Assembly: GCA_965203255.1 (NCBI GenBank)
Contig: OZ241882.1
Location: forward strand, 5,022,001 to 5,086,000
DNA from: JAPOUP01 sp965203255
GTDB taxonomy: Bacteria > Pseudomonadota > Alphaproteobacteria > Rhodobacterales > Rhodobacteraceae
Direction: 5' to 3'
DNA length: 64,000 nt
Part shown: positions 1 to 8,073 of the stretch, piece after piece
Position numbering within the stretch: the first letter of the stretch is position 1
Layout of the letters: every line of letters starts with the position of its first letter
The notes under the pieces: generated by a model
What the model saw: the letters and a program-made list of their open reading frames with translations, nothing else
Database searches by the model: none
What the model was told of the DNA's origin: nothing
Made by a program: the position numbers and the translations under genes

Positions 1-788
1 TTCCTCATTGCGGCAATCAACTTCTGCGGACCGCCCGCGTATCCTATGCGCCAGCCAGTCATGGCGTAGGCTTTCGATACCCCGTTCACTGTCAATGTCC
101 GCTCGTACAGTCTGGGTTCGACCTGTGCTGGCGTGCTGAAATCAAAGTGATCGAACGTGATATGTTCATACATGTCATCAGTCATGACCCAGACCTGCGG
201 ATGTCGTATCAGGACTTCCGTGAGCGCCTTGAGTTCCTGACGGGAATAGCCTGTTCCTGTTGGGTTCGCGGGCGAATTGAATATCAGCCATTTGGTGCGT
301 TTGGTGATGGCATTCTCAAGCTGATCCGGCGTTAACCTATAGCCGGTCTCAACATGCGTTTCCGCGATGACAGGTTTGCCTCCCGCCAGCAGCACCATGT
401 CTGGATAACTGACCCAATAGGGCGCAGGGATGATGACCTCGTCGCCGGAGTTCAGGGTTGCCATCAGAGCATTGTACAATATCTGTTTGCCACCCGTGCC
501 TACTGTGACCTGGGCGGGGGCGTATTCAAGTCCGTTCTCCCGTCTGAACTTTTCGCAGATGGCTTCCTTTAACTCCGGCATTCCATCGGGAGCGGTGTAT
601 TTTGTCTTTCCGGCTTCTATCGCCGCAACGGCAGCGTCCTTGATGTTCTTCGGCGTGTCCAGGTCCGGCTCGCCGGCGCTGAGGTCGATCACATCGTGCC
701 CAGCGGCCTTCATTTCCGCCGCTTTGGTCGAAATGGAAATGGTGGCTGAAGGCTTCACGCGATCAAGTGTCGCGGAAAGAAATGGCAT
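1..788 (-). CDS. aatA: Aspartate aminotransferase, class I PLP enzyme (C-terminus beyond window)
   Basis: The first 262 codons of a type-I-fold aminotransferase. It starts with ATG at 788 and runs off the left edge, so about one third of the usual ~400 residues is missing. The N-terminal substrate-cap motif ISLxAGEPD-type (here IDLSAGEPDLDTP), GTGGKQ for phosphate binding, NSPANPTG, and the PLP-lysine motif SKAYAMTGWRIGY are all visible. Together they fit the alphaproteobacterial aspartate/prephenate aminotransferase AatA, which transfers the amino group of aspartate to 2-oxoglutarate in the cytoplasm. It is divergent from the XRE gene at 892, with about 100 bp between them for promoters. A near relative such as an aromatic or prephenate aminotransferase cannot be excluded from the fragment. 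Confidence 0.9.
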   Translation of the reverse strand, partial: MPFLSATLDRVKPSATISISTKAAEMKAAGHDVIDLSAGEPDLDTPKNIKDAAVAAIEAGKTKYTAPDGMPELKEAICEKFRRENGLEYAPAQVTVGTGGKQILYNALMATLNSGDEVIIPAPYWVSYPDMVLLAGGKPVIAETHVETGYRLTPDQLENAITKRTKWLIFNSPANPTGTGYSRQELKALTEVLIRHPQVWVMTDDMYEHITFDHFDFSTPAQVEPRLYERTLTVNGVSKAYAMTGWRIGYAGGPQKLIAAMR

Positions 789-891
789 AGTCGTCTCCGT
801 CTGGATTCCTCGTCCATCGTCTTCTAGGTTGTGAACCAACCCGTTTCAATCTGCTCGGTCCTGTTAAACTGGCGCAAAGTTGAGGAATGTG

Positions 892-1290
892 ATGACCCAT
901 GTTGATCCAGAACACGGTTGGTATTCGGAGGCTACGGCGACGTTTGGTGACCGCGTGCTCGCAGGGCGGGAGGCGTTAGGCCTCACCCAGTCCGAGCTGG
1001 CGAAGAAGCTCGGGGTCAAGCTGCGCACCCTTCAGGGGTGGGAAGAAGACAGAACAGAGCCTCGGGCCAATAAGCTTCAGATGCTCGCTGGTGTCCTCAA
1101 TGTATCGCTCATGTGGCTCATTAGCGGCGAAGGAGAGGGGGTCGCCGCGCCTGGGGACAGTGGAATTGAAGGCGACATCTCCGGGCTACTGACGGAGATC
1201 AGGCAAATTCGGGGGACTATTGTGCAATCCGTCGATAGACTGGGCATTCTCGAGAAGCGATTGCGAAATGCACTGAAGCCTCTGTCTTGA
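892..1290 (+). CDS. XRE-family helix-turn-helix transcriptional regulator
   Basis: A 132-residue protein. Residues ~20-75 form a Cro/CI-type HTH with the pattern GLTQSELAKKLGVKLRTLQGWEEDRTEP, followed by a linker and a helical C-terminus rich in I/L/R that could dimerise. The start is taken at ATG 892 because GAGGA sits 5 bases upstream; the TTG at 880 lies before that site and has no ribosome-binding site. The gene overlaps the TTG start of sdhE by four bases (TTGA), so the two are probably translationally coupled. Its target is unknown. It may be a single-domain regulator of the stress-response type rather than a phage repressor, since nothing phage-like is nearby. Confidence 0.8.
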   Translation: MTHVDPEHGWYSEATATFGDRVLAGREALGLTQSELAKKLGVKLRTLQGWEEDRTEPRANKLQMLAGVLNVSLMWLISGEGEGVAAPGDSGIEGDISGLLTEIRQIRGTIVQSVDRLGILEKRLRNALKPLS

Positions 1291-1550
1291 CGGAAGAGAC
1301 GTCGGTAACGCGCAGGAAGCGGCTGCATATGCGCTCGACACGGCGCGGAACCAAGGAGATGGATCTGATTCTTGGATGCTATGCCACGGGCAGGTTGGCT
1401 TCAATGGATCGGTCCGCCCTCGATTTGTATGAAACTCTCCTGTGTGAAAGTGATCAAGAACTCTACGCGTGGATCACTCGACAGAAGCGTCCGCCTGATC
1501 GGTATTCCAGTTTGATCGAAGAGATCGCCGCATATGTCGGTGCGTGCTAG
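1287..1550 (+). CDS. sdhE: FAD assembly factor SdhE (DUF339)
   Basis: 87 residues, the usual size for the family. The diagnostic RGxxE motif appears as RSTRRGTKEMDLILG around residues 17-31; this segment contacts the flavoprotein and promotes covalent flavinylation of succinate dehydrogenase subunit A. The rest has the five-helix pattern including a WITRQ-type segment. The annotated start is a TTG overlapping the stop of the XRE gene; an ATG at 1329 would give a shorter protein that still begins just before the motif. No sdh genes are in the window. In many alphaproteobacteria sdhE sits next to recG and mfd, which is not the case here. Confidence 0.85.
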   Translation: MTEETSVTRRKRLHMRSTRRGTKEMDLILGCYATGRLASMDRSALDLYETLLCESDQELYAWITRQKRPPDRYSSLIEEIAAYVGAC

Positions 1551-2069
1551 GCGTTGGTGGTTCCGTCGGCCAGATGCCAGTATTGCCTCGATGGACAGAC
1601 CTGAGTCTGGCGCAGGCGTCTCCGGCCAAGAATCGTCAGCCACCCATGGGAATTCTCCGGTTCGCCTTTGGCTCGGGAACTGTTTTCACATCGGATTGTC
1701 TGGCGGTCGGGTAGCCGCTGATTGAGGCATCGGCGTGGTGCTTTGGTTCAGGTTTCGGTTTCCATCTCGCTCAGCGAACTGCCGAGTCTCGGTGTAGGTC
1801 GCGACCAATGCTTCGGGCAGCGGTATGAGTCGCCCTACCGCAGAATCGCCTTCTGTCGCGATCTGGTTCCGGTCACGTCGAGTGCGAGAGCGGATGCGTG
1901 GCTGCAGACGATGTAGCAGCCACTGTGGGTGTCGCTCTTGGATGCCGCACATCATTTGTGCTGAATTCCAACATAGATCTGATAATTGAGTCGCGGTTGG
2001 GCTGGATCCGAAACAATGCCCTCTCCCCAGATCCGGCACACATACGGTGTGCGGATCCATGGTCTGGCG
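1551..2069. other. No gene recognised (519 bp)
   Basis: The stretch between sdhE and the VWA gene holds several short open frames on both strands, none with a recognisable motif, ribosome-binding site or convincing residue pattern. No tRNA, terminator with a T-run or repeat seen elsewhere in the window was noticed. Confidence 0.4.
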
Positions 2070-2801
2070 TCAGCCGTGACCGGGTCTCCCCTCCGACCTC
2101 TGTCCCGAGGCCTCGCCGATGACCATGGACTGTAGCTCACGAACGAGCTTACGCCGCATCGCCCTTTCAAAGTCCCTAAATCCGAGCGCTTCCTCGACAA
2201 AGGCACCGGCCCCCCTTATCAATTCGCGGCGGTAGTAGCCTGCGAGGTCGTCCCTTCTGCCTCCGATGGTTAATCCGTTCACCGTTACGCCGGAGAATCG
2301 AAAGTGCCTATAGGCAAGTCGCGGTTCGAAACCCTCGTTGTTGATCCCGTCGCCTGAGACGTCCAGCGTCTTGTGATGGCATGCGGGCGCGTTCTCAAAT
2401 TCCATCGCAGCAAAACCCAAGTCATAGCCGATCGCTGTTGGATACTCGCTATGGCTTCGCCTGGATGTCCGGATTTCGGCTGCGGCGGCCAACACGTCCT
2501 CGGATCTGGCCAGGATACGCCATGGGAGAACAGTGACCTGTTGATTGCGTCCGCTCCACTCAAAAACACTCAATGCCACGGTTTGTCCAGGAGTGGGAAG
2601 GACCGCGTCAATCACGTCTTTCGAAGACAACGCATCGGCGAGGCCTTGGCGCTGCAGCCGGTCCTCGATCCTGTCGACCGATGAAGAAACATCAAGTGCC
2701 AGAAGCAGTGCAAGTCTACATTCAGCAATGGCCGGCGAGGCGGTCAGCCAAATCGCCAGTGCCAATCTTACCAATGTCCGGTACTTTCCATACTTGCCCA
2801 C
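2070..2801 (-). CDS. DUF1194 (von Willebrand factor A-like) secreted protein
   Basis: 243 residues. An N-terminal signal peptide (basic start, hydrophobic LVRLALAIWLTAS core, cleavage near AIA-EC) leads into a DUF1194 domain. The metal-ion-dependent adhesion site motif DxSxS is present as LALDVSSSVD near residue 35, and the second metal-site region as DVSGDGINNEG near residue 145. The family is periplasmic or exported and its partner is unknown. The start overlaps the end of the glyoxalase gene by 34 bp, so the two are probably transcribed together. A later start would remove the signal peptide, which is why ATG 2801 is preferred. Confidence 0.85.
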   Translation of the reverse strand: MGKYGKYRTLVRLALAIWLTASPAIAECRLALLLALDVSSSVDRIEDRLQRQGLADALSSKDVIDAVLPTPGQTVALSVFEWSGRNQQVTVLPWRILARSEDVLAAAAEIRTSRRSHSEYPTAIGYDLGFAAMEFENAPACHHKTLDVSGDGINNEGFEPRLAYRHFRFSGVTVNGLTIGGRRDDLAGYYRRELIRGAGAFVEEALGFRDFERAMRRKLVRELQSMVIGEASGQRSEGRPGHG

Positions 2802-3196
2802 GGTTCGGCAGGTGGCAGCGCCTCGCCTGCTTGCAGGAGTTCGATGGACACATTGTCAGGCGAACGTACAAATGCCATGTGCCCATCTCGTGGCGGTCGG
2901 TTTATGACCACGCCATTGTTCTGGAGATGCTCACACATCTCATAGATGTTGTCGACCGAATATGCGAGGTGGCCAAAATGGCGGCTGTCCGAGGGAAGTC
3001 CATCGTCACCATCCCAGTTATGGGTGAGTTCGACGTGGGCGTTCTCCTGTCCAGGCGGAGTCATGAACACAAGTGTAAACCGCCCCGATTCATTCTCAAT
3101 CCGGCGCGTCTCCTTCAACCCGAGAAGCTCATAGAAAGCCATGGATTTCTCCATATCCGATACCCGGACCATAGTGTGCAGATAGGTTATTCCCAT
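2768..3196 (-). CDS. gloA: Lactoylglutathione lyase (glyoxalase I, VOC superfamily)
   Basis: 142 residues. It converts the methylglyoxal-glutathione hemithioacetal to S-lactoylglutathione. Two beta-alpha-beta-beta-beta modules are apparent: the first carries HTMVRVSDMEKSMAFYELLG with the metal His, the second FGHLAYSVDNIYEMCEHL with a further His, and Glu ligands occur in VEL and SIELLQ. The start at 3196 is chosen because GGGAG lies 7 bases upstream; the open frame extends another 50 codons upstream without family similarity. It lies directly upstream of the DUF1194 gene and overlaps it. Confidence 0.93.
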   Translation of the reverse strand: MGITYLHTMVRVSDMEKSMAFYELLGLKETRRIENESGRFTLVFMTPPGQENAHVELTHNWDGDDGLPSDSRHFGHLAYSVDNIYEMCEHLQNNGVVINRPPRDGHMAFVRSPDNVSIELLQAGEALPPAEPWASMESTGHW

Positions 3197-3846
3197 TTTT
3201 AACTCCCGATGTCTGGAACGGAGTCTATCGCTTTCGGAATGAGCCGCAACCGCTCTTGGCTGAGAAACCAGGGCTATTCTCCCGGAAGGCGCGGCTTGGG
3301 ACTGGCGATTCGGGTGGGCGAGGGCGGAAACCGGGGCGGGTGGCAAAAGTGGTCGGTCGCCCGGGCCCTTTCAACTGGCCGCACAGGAATGCGAAGGTGG
3401 AGGTACGCCGCCGCCATTTCGTGAGCAGCCCTGGACGGATACGGTGCTAAGGGTGCCGCGGCCGGGGCATCTAGGTCGGAACGGCGTAGTGGCGGCCGGC
3501 TGTCGGCAGTATCGGGCTGCGCCTAAAGCGCTCAGGCACACGCTGGTTGGAGCGAGTGCAACACCATGCTGGCCGACTTCCTCGAATGGCGGGCAAATCA
3601 GGCCGTCGCGGCATGGCAGGAAAATTGGGCTACACCCCATTTTGCGCAGGTGTAACCCAATTTGGTTGGCGTTTGTGATCCCTCTGGCCCACGTCGCTCT
3701 CCTCGCTCCATCCCCGTTGCGAAAAAGCGCACTGGCGGTTGGCTCACCGGTCATTCGCTGCCATCCCTGCGCCGCGGCGGGACCGCGGATGACCGAGGCA
3801 ACCGGCGAGCGGCCGCCGTTCGAGGCAATGGAGCATGGAGCGTGGG
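3197..3846. other. No intact gene; repeat-rich spacer
   Basis: No frame on either strand shows a family resemblance. The stretch contains a strong hairpin at 3622-3663, listed separately, and ends in a 36-bp sequence that recurs near 5053. It looks like degraded accessory DNA next to the toxin-antitoxin genes. Confidence 0.4.
3622..3663. repeat. 15-bp inverted repeat with 12-nt loop
   Basis: AAATTGGGCTACACC (3622-3636) pairs with GGTGTAACCCAATTT (3649-3663), 14 of 15 positions complementary, around the loop CATTTTGCG-type sequence. There is no T-run, so it is a poor intrinsic terminator. It could be a protein-binding palindrome or the core of a small mobile repeat. Confidence 0.6.
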
Positions 3847-4032
3847 TCACAGGCATCCGGACGCGGTGGCGTATCTGGAGGGTCTCTTAGGTAATTCTAT
3901 GCTATGTTCATCAAGGAATTTTCGCATGGTCTTATTGGTAGTCTTATAGTGCTCGCAGAGCGCTTTAGGCGTTCCCAATCTTTCGAAATCTCTTCTTACA
4001 TCAGATGCCTTCGCTTCGAAACGGCCGGCCAT
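3847..4032 (-). CDS. Small HTH-like protein coupled to the RelE toxin
   Basis: 61 residues. The frame begins at an ATG that shares its A with the TAA stop of relE (TAATG), so it is positioned for translational coupling as the third gene of the operon. Residues ~10-47 (SDVRRDFERLGTPKALCEHY, then KTTNKTMRKFLDEHSIEL) look like a helix-turn-helix that would read a DNA site. The last 12 codons are encoded inside a 36-bp sequence repeated at 5053-5088, so the natural C-terminus may have been replaced. I do not recognise the family; a shadow frame is possible but the residue pattern argues for real coding. Confidence 0.5.
   Translation of the reverse strand: MAGRFEAKASDVRRDFERLGTPKALCEHYKTTNKTMRKFLDEHSIELPKRPSRYATASGCL
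3852..3887 (+). repeat. 36-bp dispersed repeat, copy 1
   Basis: GGCATCCGGACGCGGTG followed by GCGTATCTGGAGGGTCTCT; matches 5053-5088 at 34 of 36 positions in the same orientation. In one frame both copies read HPDAVAYLE, which may be a relic of a once-coding unit. Confidence 0.8.
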
Positions 4033-4325
4033 TACTCATCCCCGCTCCTCTTCTTGGCCGCACGGTACACCTGGCTACGGTTTCGCTTCCCAACCGCAAC
4101 AACGGTCACGACGGTCCGCGCATCGTCAACACGATACACCAAACGATAACCCGCTGCCCGGAGCTTGATTCCATAGTGTTCATCCAACCCTCGGAGGGCA
4201 TCGCCGCAAACACGCGGCTCTATTAGGCGTTCAGCTATTTTCTTCTTGAATTGCTCTCGCAGCGTTCCGCCGAGCTTGCGCCATTCCTTCAATGCAGAAG
4301 GAAGGAATTCCAGTTCATAGCTCAT
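4032..4325 (-). CDS. relE: RelE/ParE-family toxin (mRNA interferase)
   Basis: 97 residues, typical for RelE. The pattern LEFLPSALKEWRKLGGTLREQFKKKIAERL, then a GIKLRAAGYRLVYRV segment and VVAVGKRNRSQVY near the C-terminus, is that of the Gram-negative RelE branch. Members cleave mRNA in the ribosomal A site, and the basic residues K/R in those blocks are the expected catalytic positions. The start overlaps the antitoxin by 11 bp, as is usual for antitoxin-toxin pairs, and the stop overlaps the start of a third small gene. Confidence 0.92.
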   Translation of the reverse strand: MSYELEFLPSALKEWRKLGGTLREQFKKKIAERLIEPRVCGDALRGLDEHYGIKLRAAGYRLVYRVDDARTVVTVVAVGKRNRSQVYRAAKKRSGDE

Positions 4326-4560
4326 CTAAAGTGACGCTAACAGGTTTCTCATCAGCCCGTGCCTTAGCTACCTCGACAAGTTCCATTTCATCCAGCCGAT
4401 CAAGCATGGCTTCATAGGCATCCGCTGGCACCATATAGGCCATCACACGGTTATGATTCAGTACAGCTACAGCACCACCACCAGCCTCATCCATGATGGC
4501 TGTTGGGCTCTTCCTAAGATCCGACACACTCACTGCCACTCCTGCTTCCACCTTTTGCAT
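4315..4560 (-). CDS. Phd/YefM-type antitoxin (RelB-like)
   Basis: 81 residues. The N-terminal half VSVSDLRKSPTAIMDEAGGGAVAVLNHNRVMAYMVP is the Phd/YefM DNA-binding and dimerisation fold. The acidic C-terminal half (DRLDEMELVEVAKARADEKPVSVTLDEL) would wrap the RelE toxin. It is first in the operon, as expected for an autoregulated antitoxin. The AT-rich sequence 4561-4620 upstream probably holds the promoter and operator. Confidence 0.9.
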   Translation of the reverse strand: MQKVEAGVAVSVSDLRKSPTAIMDEAGGGAVAVLNHNRVMAYMVPADAYEAMLDRLDEMELVEVAKARADEKPVSVTLDEL

Positions 4561-5413
4561 TTCACGCTCCTTTGATACTTTATATCATACGTTTTATAAA
4601 ACCTTTTTCAATACCTTTTCAGGGCCTACGCGTCACCTACTAACAGAACCAGAGATGGCAATTGATCGAGAGAAGCGCGGTTCCCAGCGAAGATTGACCT
4701 ATCTGGCCGTCCAAGCACAAAGATGCCGGTATAGCTGCACACCACCGGGAGTTTACCACAGGGCGGTCTCTCCGATATCGCCATGCTTCGGTCGATCCAT
4801 TTTCTCCCAAGATACCGTAATGGGCGTTGCGCGATTCTCCGTGGTTCGGGACTTTAGATCTGCCAGAGACAGAGTAGCCATTGCCCTCTATACGCTACCG
4901 CGTGTCTACGGGGTCCTGCAATGAAGCGCACCCCAATTCCGGAGAATAGAAGGGCAATGAAGGGCCCGACGAACCGGCCAGCGGCGCACATCCAGAGGCA
5001 AAGGGCAAGGGAGCGCAGGTCATGGGGCGGCACGACAGGAAGACGGTGCACCGGCATCCGGACGCGGTTGCGTATCTGGAGGATCTCTCTCTTGATTAAA
5101 ACACCCCTAACCCACTGATTCCAAGCCCTTTCCGGAGTCCGGACTTTCGAGGATCCTGATGAGCTAGTAGCCGAACTGTCTGGCCCGCCGGTCACGGTTC
5201 GCGCCCGGCTCCTGTACGGGTGATGTGTGCGCCAAAGTACCACCGGCCTCAACTGCCCCGACCGTCCCCGAGTTGACACCGACGGCTCCGCCGTGGCTCC
5301 CCCTTACTTTCGCGACAGGGCCGCCGCGCGGAGGGTGTGGGCTCTTATGAGACCTTACAGGTCAAGCGCCCTTCTTCATGGCCTCACCTCGGCGTCTCTC
5401 CCTTCGTCGGGTG
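4561..5413. other. No gene recognised; contains one copy of a 36-bp repeat
   Basis: About 850 bp upstream of the toxin-antitoxin operon. Open frames are short and none shows a family pattern. A 36-bp repeat copy lies at 5053-5088. The first 60 bases are AT-rich and likely regulatory for the antitoxin gene. Confidence 0.4.
5053..5088 (+). repeat. 36-bp dispersed repeat, copy 2
   Basis: Second copy of the sequence at 3852-3887 (34 of 36 identical). An ATG frame running into it reads a 25-codon peptide, MGRHDRKTVHRHPDAVAYLE..., closing with TAA; there is no evidence that it is expressed. Confidence 0.8.
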
Positions 5414-5461
5414 CGGCTGCCGTGCCGCCGGGGTTGGGAAGGTCCGGCGGCACGGCAGCCG
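5414..5461. repeat. Perfect 18-bp inverted repeat (strong hairpin)
   Basis: CGGCTGCCGTGCCGCCGG (5414-5431) is perfectly complementary to 5444-5461 across a 12-nt loop. It is very GC-rich and has no following T-run. It stands about 85 bp before the R1 repeat upstream of thyX and may belong to the same mobile unit. Confidence 0.8.
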
Positions 5462-5545
5462 GGCCTGACCATCAAAGCGCACGATGCCCTCCGCGAGAGT
5501 AGGTGCAGACAATTGCAAGGCCCGGCACGGGGCGTTGCGTCGCCC

Positions 5546-5700
5546 GGAGAACACGGCTACGTTCACTCCAAAGGGGATCTTGGCCGTGCTGGGCCTGGAT
5601 CGCCGGCGCTCGGGAACCGGAACTCCCGCCTTCCGGCCATTTCCTCCGCCCGGGCTGCGCCCCGCTGCGGAAATGGTCGGTGTTGCACAACGGAGTCGAA
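5546..5700 (+). repeat. Interspersed repeat R1, copy A
   Basis: This ~155-bp segment shares its first two thirds (AACACGG.TACGTTCACTCC near the start, CATTTCCTCCG near the middle) with the reverse complement of 38843-38952. Its last two thirds (GCCTTCCGGCCATT, CGGGCT.CGCCCC, GCTGCGG.AATGG, TGCAC..CGGAGT) match 28717-28841. It contains an internal palindrome CCGGCCATTTCC...GGAAATGGTCGG. It carries no gene of its own that I recognise and ends about 50 bp before thyX. Confidence 0.75.
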
Positions 5701-5748
5701 CTAGGGCCCTATATCCGAAGCGTGAATGATCAGGAGGGGAATCCGTCG

Positions 5749-6663
5749 ATGCCGCTGACCAAAATGCAAAAAGTGGAAATCGCCACCCTTCGAAGCGGAC
5801 AGAACCAAACAAGGCGTGTGGTCTCGCCCGGAATGGAAGAGCATCTCCACAAAGCGTATGAGGTTCTCGACCACGGTTTCATACGCGTCATCGACTATAT
5901 GGGTGATGACGCGGCCATCTGCCAGGCCGCGCGCGTAAGCTATGGTAAAGGCACGAAATCCGTGTCGAACGACGAAGGGTTGATCCGCTACCTGATGCGC
6001 CATTCGCATTCAACCCCGTTCGAGATGTGCGAGATCAAGCTGCACGTCAAACTACCGGTTTTTGTCGCGCGCCAATGGATCCGCCACCGAACCGCCAACG
6101 TGAACGAGTATTCCGCCCGCTACTCAATTCTTGATCGGGAATTCTACATACCCGCTCCCGAAGCCCTGGCGGCACAGTCGACCGAGAACAATCAAGGTCG
6201 TGGACAGCTGCTATCCGGCACGGAGGCTGAGCGGGTCCTGGAAATTCTTCGGGCCGACAGCGCTCGCTGCTACAGCAATTATGAAGAAATGCTTGGCATC
6301 GGCGAAGACGGAAGGTTGGGACTTGCACGGGAACTCGCCCGAATGAACTTAACAGCCAATGTCTACACCCAGTGGTATTGGAAGGTCGACTTGCACAATC
6401 TACTACACTTTCTTCGCTTGCGTGGGGATCCCCATGCCCAATATGAAATCAGGGTCTATGCAGAGGCCATCGGAAAGCTTGTCACGGATTGGGTGCCATT
6501 GGCATACGCCGCCTTCCAGGATTACCGAATTGGCGGGGTCCATCTCTCGGCGAAGGCCGCGGAATGCGTTAGGCGGATGCTGAGGGGTGAGGCTGTGTCG
6601 CAGGAGGACTCAGGAATGTCCAGGCGGGAGTGGCGTGAAATGTGCGAGGCACTGCAGATTTAG
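5749..6663 (+). CDS. thyX: FAD-dependent thymidylate synthase ThyX
   Basis: 304 residues. It makes dTMP from dUMP with methylenetetrahydrofolate and NAD(P)H in the cytoplasm. The ThyX signature RHRxxxxNEYSxRY is present as RHRTANVNEYSARYS (about residues 110-125). The substrate-binding HFLRLRGDPHAQYEIR segment is near residue 220. The open frame extends 82 codons upstream through the R1 repeat, but ATG 5749 is the family start, with AGGAGG 11 bases before it. The placement suggests that R1 now supplies, or separates thyX from, its promoter. Confidence 0.95.
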   Translation: MPLTKMQKVEIATLRSGQNQTRRVVSPGMEEHLHKAYEVLDHGFIRVIDYMGDDAAICQAARVSYGKGTKSVSNDEGLIRYLMRHSHSTPFEMCEIKLHVKLPVFVARQWIRHRTANVNEYSARYSILDREFYIPAPEALAAQSTENNQGRGQLLSGTEAERVLEILRADSARCYSNYEEMLGIGEDGRLGLARELARMNLTANVYTQWYWKVDLHNLLHFLRLRGDPHAQYEIRVYAEAIGKLVTDWVPLAYAAFQDYRIGGVHLSAKAAECVRRMLRGEAVSQEDSGMSRREWREMCEALQI

Positions 6664-6901
6664 TGCGTTGCCTCCAAGTCACGGGAGCGCGGGGCATCAT
6701 CGCCGGAAAACCGCAGGAGCTGTGATGAAGTGCCGCTCCAGAACAGCCCGATGGAGACCAGTTGACACGCGTTCAGTAATGCTGTCGACAGCGTCCCGCA
6801 GATTGGCGGAACGCTGCGAATTCACCAACATCGGGCAGAGGGAGCGGTGGATGCCCCGCGAATCGGTGTCCGACACGAAATCACTCAGGACTGTCGGAAG
6901 A

Positions 6902-7360
6902 CTATCCAAGAATTCCCGGCCAGTTGGCTTCCCCTTTCGCGATGTTGTTGACGAGGTCGCGGCTCCAGCGGCGTCGTACACGAAGAGAGAAATTGAGATA
7001 CAGCCGATCCTCATGGACGGTCCAGGCCTCCGGAACTGTCGGTGCCAGATATCCGCGCGAGGCTGCGTAAGCGCAGTACCCGCCAAAACGCGGGGCATAT
7101 CTCTCGGGGTCGTTTTCAAATGCCGCAAGATTTCCGGCTGATGCAAACTGCCACGTCGCGCCCTTGAAAGTGGCTGTGTGATTCTCGGAGCCCAGCACCG
7201 GTTCACCATCGGTGAAATATGCTACGGGGTCGTAGCCGTGAATCGCGAGGCCGTCGGCCTGAAATGTTTCAGGTTCGGAAGCGAATGCAGGGAGACCAAA
7301 AACGGTGGCCGTGGGGGTGATGGCCAGAAAGCCAATGGCGGCGCGGCGGGTAAGGGACAA
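6902..7360 (-). CDS. YHS-domain exported protein
   Basis: 152 residues from a TTG start at 7360, chosen because AAGGAG lies 7 bases upstream and the leader then reads MSLTRRAAIGFLA, a twin-arginine-like signal ending near AFA-SEP. The mature part is a YHS domain: HGYDPVAYFTDGEPVLGS, then FKGATWQFASAGNLAAFENDPERYAPRFGGYCAYA. YHS domains are small modules often seen in metal-handling proteins; the role here is unknown. The longer open frame to 7405 lacks a ribosome-binding site. Confidence 0.85.
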   Translation of the reverse strand: MSLTRRAAIGFLAITPTATVFGLPAFASEPETFQADGLAIHGYDPVAYFTDGEPVLGSENHTATFKGATWQFASAGNLAAFENDPERYAPRFGGYCAYAASRGYLAPTVPEAWTVHEDRLYLNFSLRVRRRWSRDLVNNIAKGEANWPGILG

Positions 7361-7601
7361 TGCGATTCTCCTTTCTTGGCGGATCCTGCCCGCAAGATGT
7401 GGCAATGGAGCTTCGAATCCATCCCCCTACACATATATGTGACCTATTTGACTGCGACTTCACCGCTGGCCCAGGCGGCAAATACAAAAGCAGATGTCTT
7501 GCGTTGACATCTGTTCAATGCTCCACAAGGTGGAGATTACGGATTACCGAATTGGACAGGCCACGACAGCCAGCGAATTGGAGTTGCAGGTTTGAAGGGG
7601 T

Positions 7602-7653
7602 GCCCATCGCATGTCCCATAGGCGGTCTGGAACCTCCCGAGAATGCGATGGGC
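7602..7653 (-). terminator. Hairpin downstream of csp (possible terminator)
   Basis: An 11-bp perfect stem, GCCCATCGCAT (7602-7612) with its complement at 7643-7653, begins 15 bp after the csp stop on the minus strand. There is no T-run and the loop is 30 nt, so it may act as an mRNA-stabilising end rather than an intrinsic terminator. Confidence 0.45.
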
Positions 7654-7667
7654 GAAGCACAAGGCTG

Positions 7668-7874
7668 TCAGATGGGCTTGATATCGCTGGCAGATGATCT
7701 CCCGTCGCGACCCTCCTGCAATTCATAGCTAACCTTTTGGTTTTCGGCGAGGCCCGTAAGGCCAGATCGCTCTACGGCGGAAATGTGGACGAACACATCT
7801 TTCCCACCTTCGTCAGGTGCTATGAATCCATAGCCTTTGGTGGTGTTGAACCATTTGACGGTGCCAGTTGGCAT
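7668..7874 (-). CDS. cspA: Cold-shock protein (CspA family)
   Basis: 68 residues, a single OB-fold. RNP1-like KGYGFIAPD and RNP2-like VFVHISAVE motifs are intact after the opening GTVKWFN. It binds single-stranded RNA and melts secondary structure. The start at 7874 is set by the family N-terminus. More than 100 bp of leader with AGGAGAT-type sequence lies upstream, consistent with the long 5' leaders known for the family. Confidence 0.95.
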   Translation of the reverse strand: MPTGTVKWFNTTKGYGFIAPDEGGKDVFVHISAVERSGLTGLAENQKVSYELQEGRDGRSSASDIKPI

Positions 7875-8073
7875 TCGTATCTCCTTGATTGATTCCGCCC
7901 GCGGGTCTGCGGCGGCTTGGTGCAGCCAGGTCCTGAACACTCGATTGGCTGCTCCCGCAAGGAGCGGTCTTCGAGGCGATGGTCTGCCGTCACATGGCGG
8001 AATATGGAGGAATTGACGGAAAATGCAAGTGAATCTTTCATTGCGGAAGGGAACCCGGAGGCAGGACAGGCAA

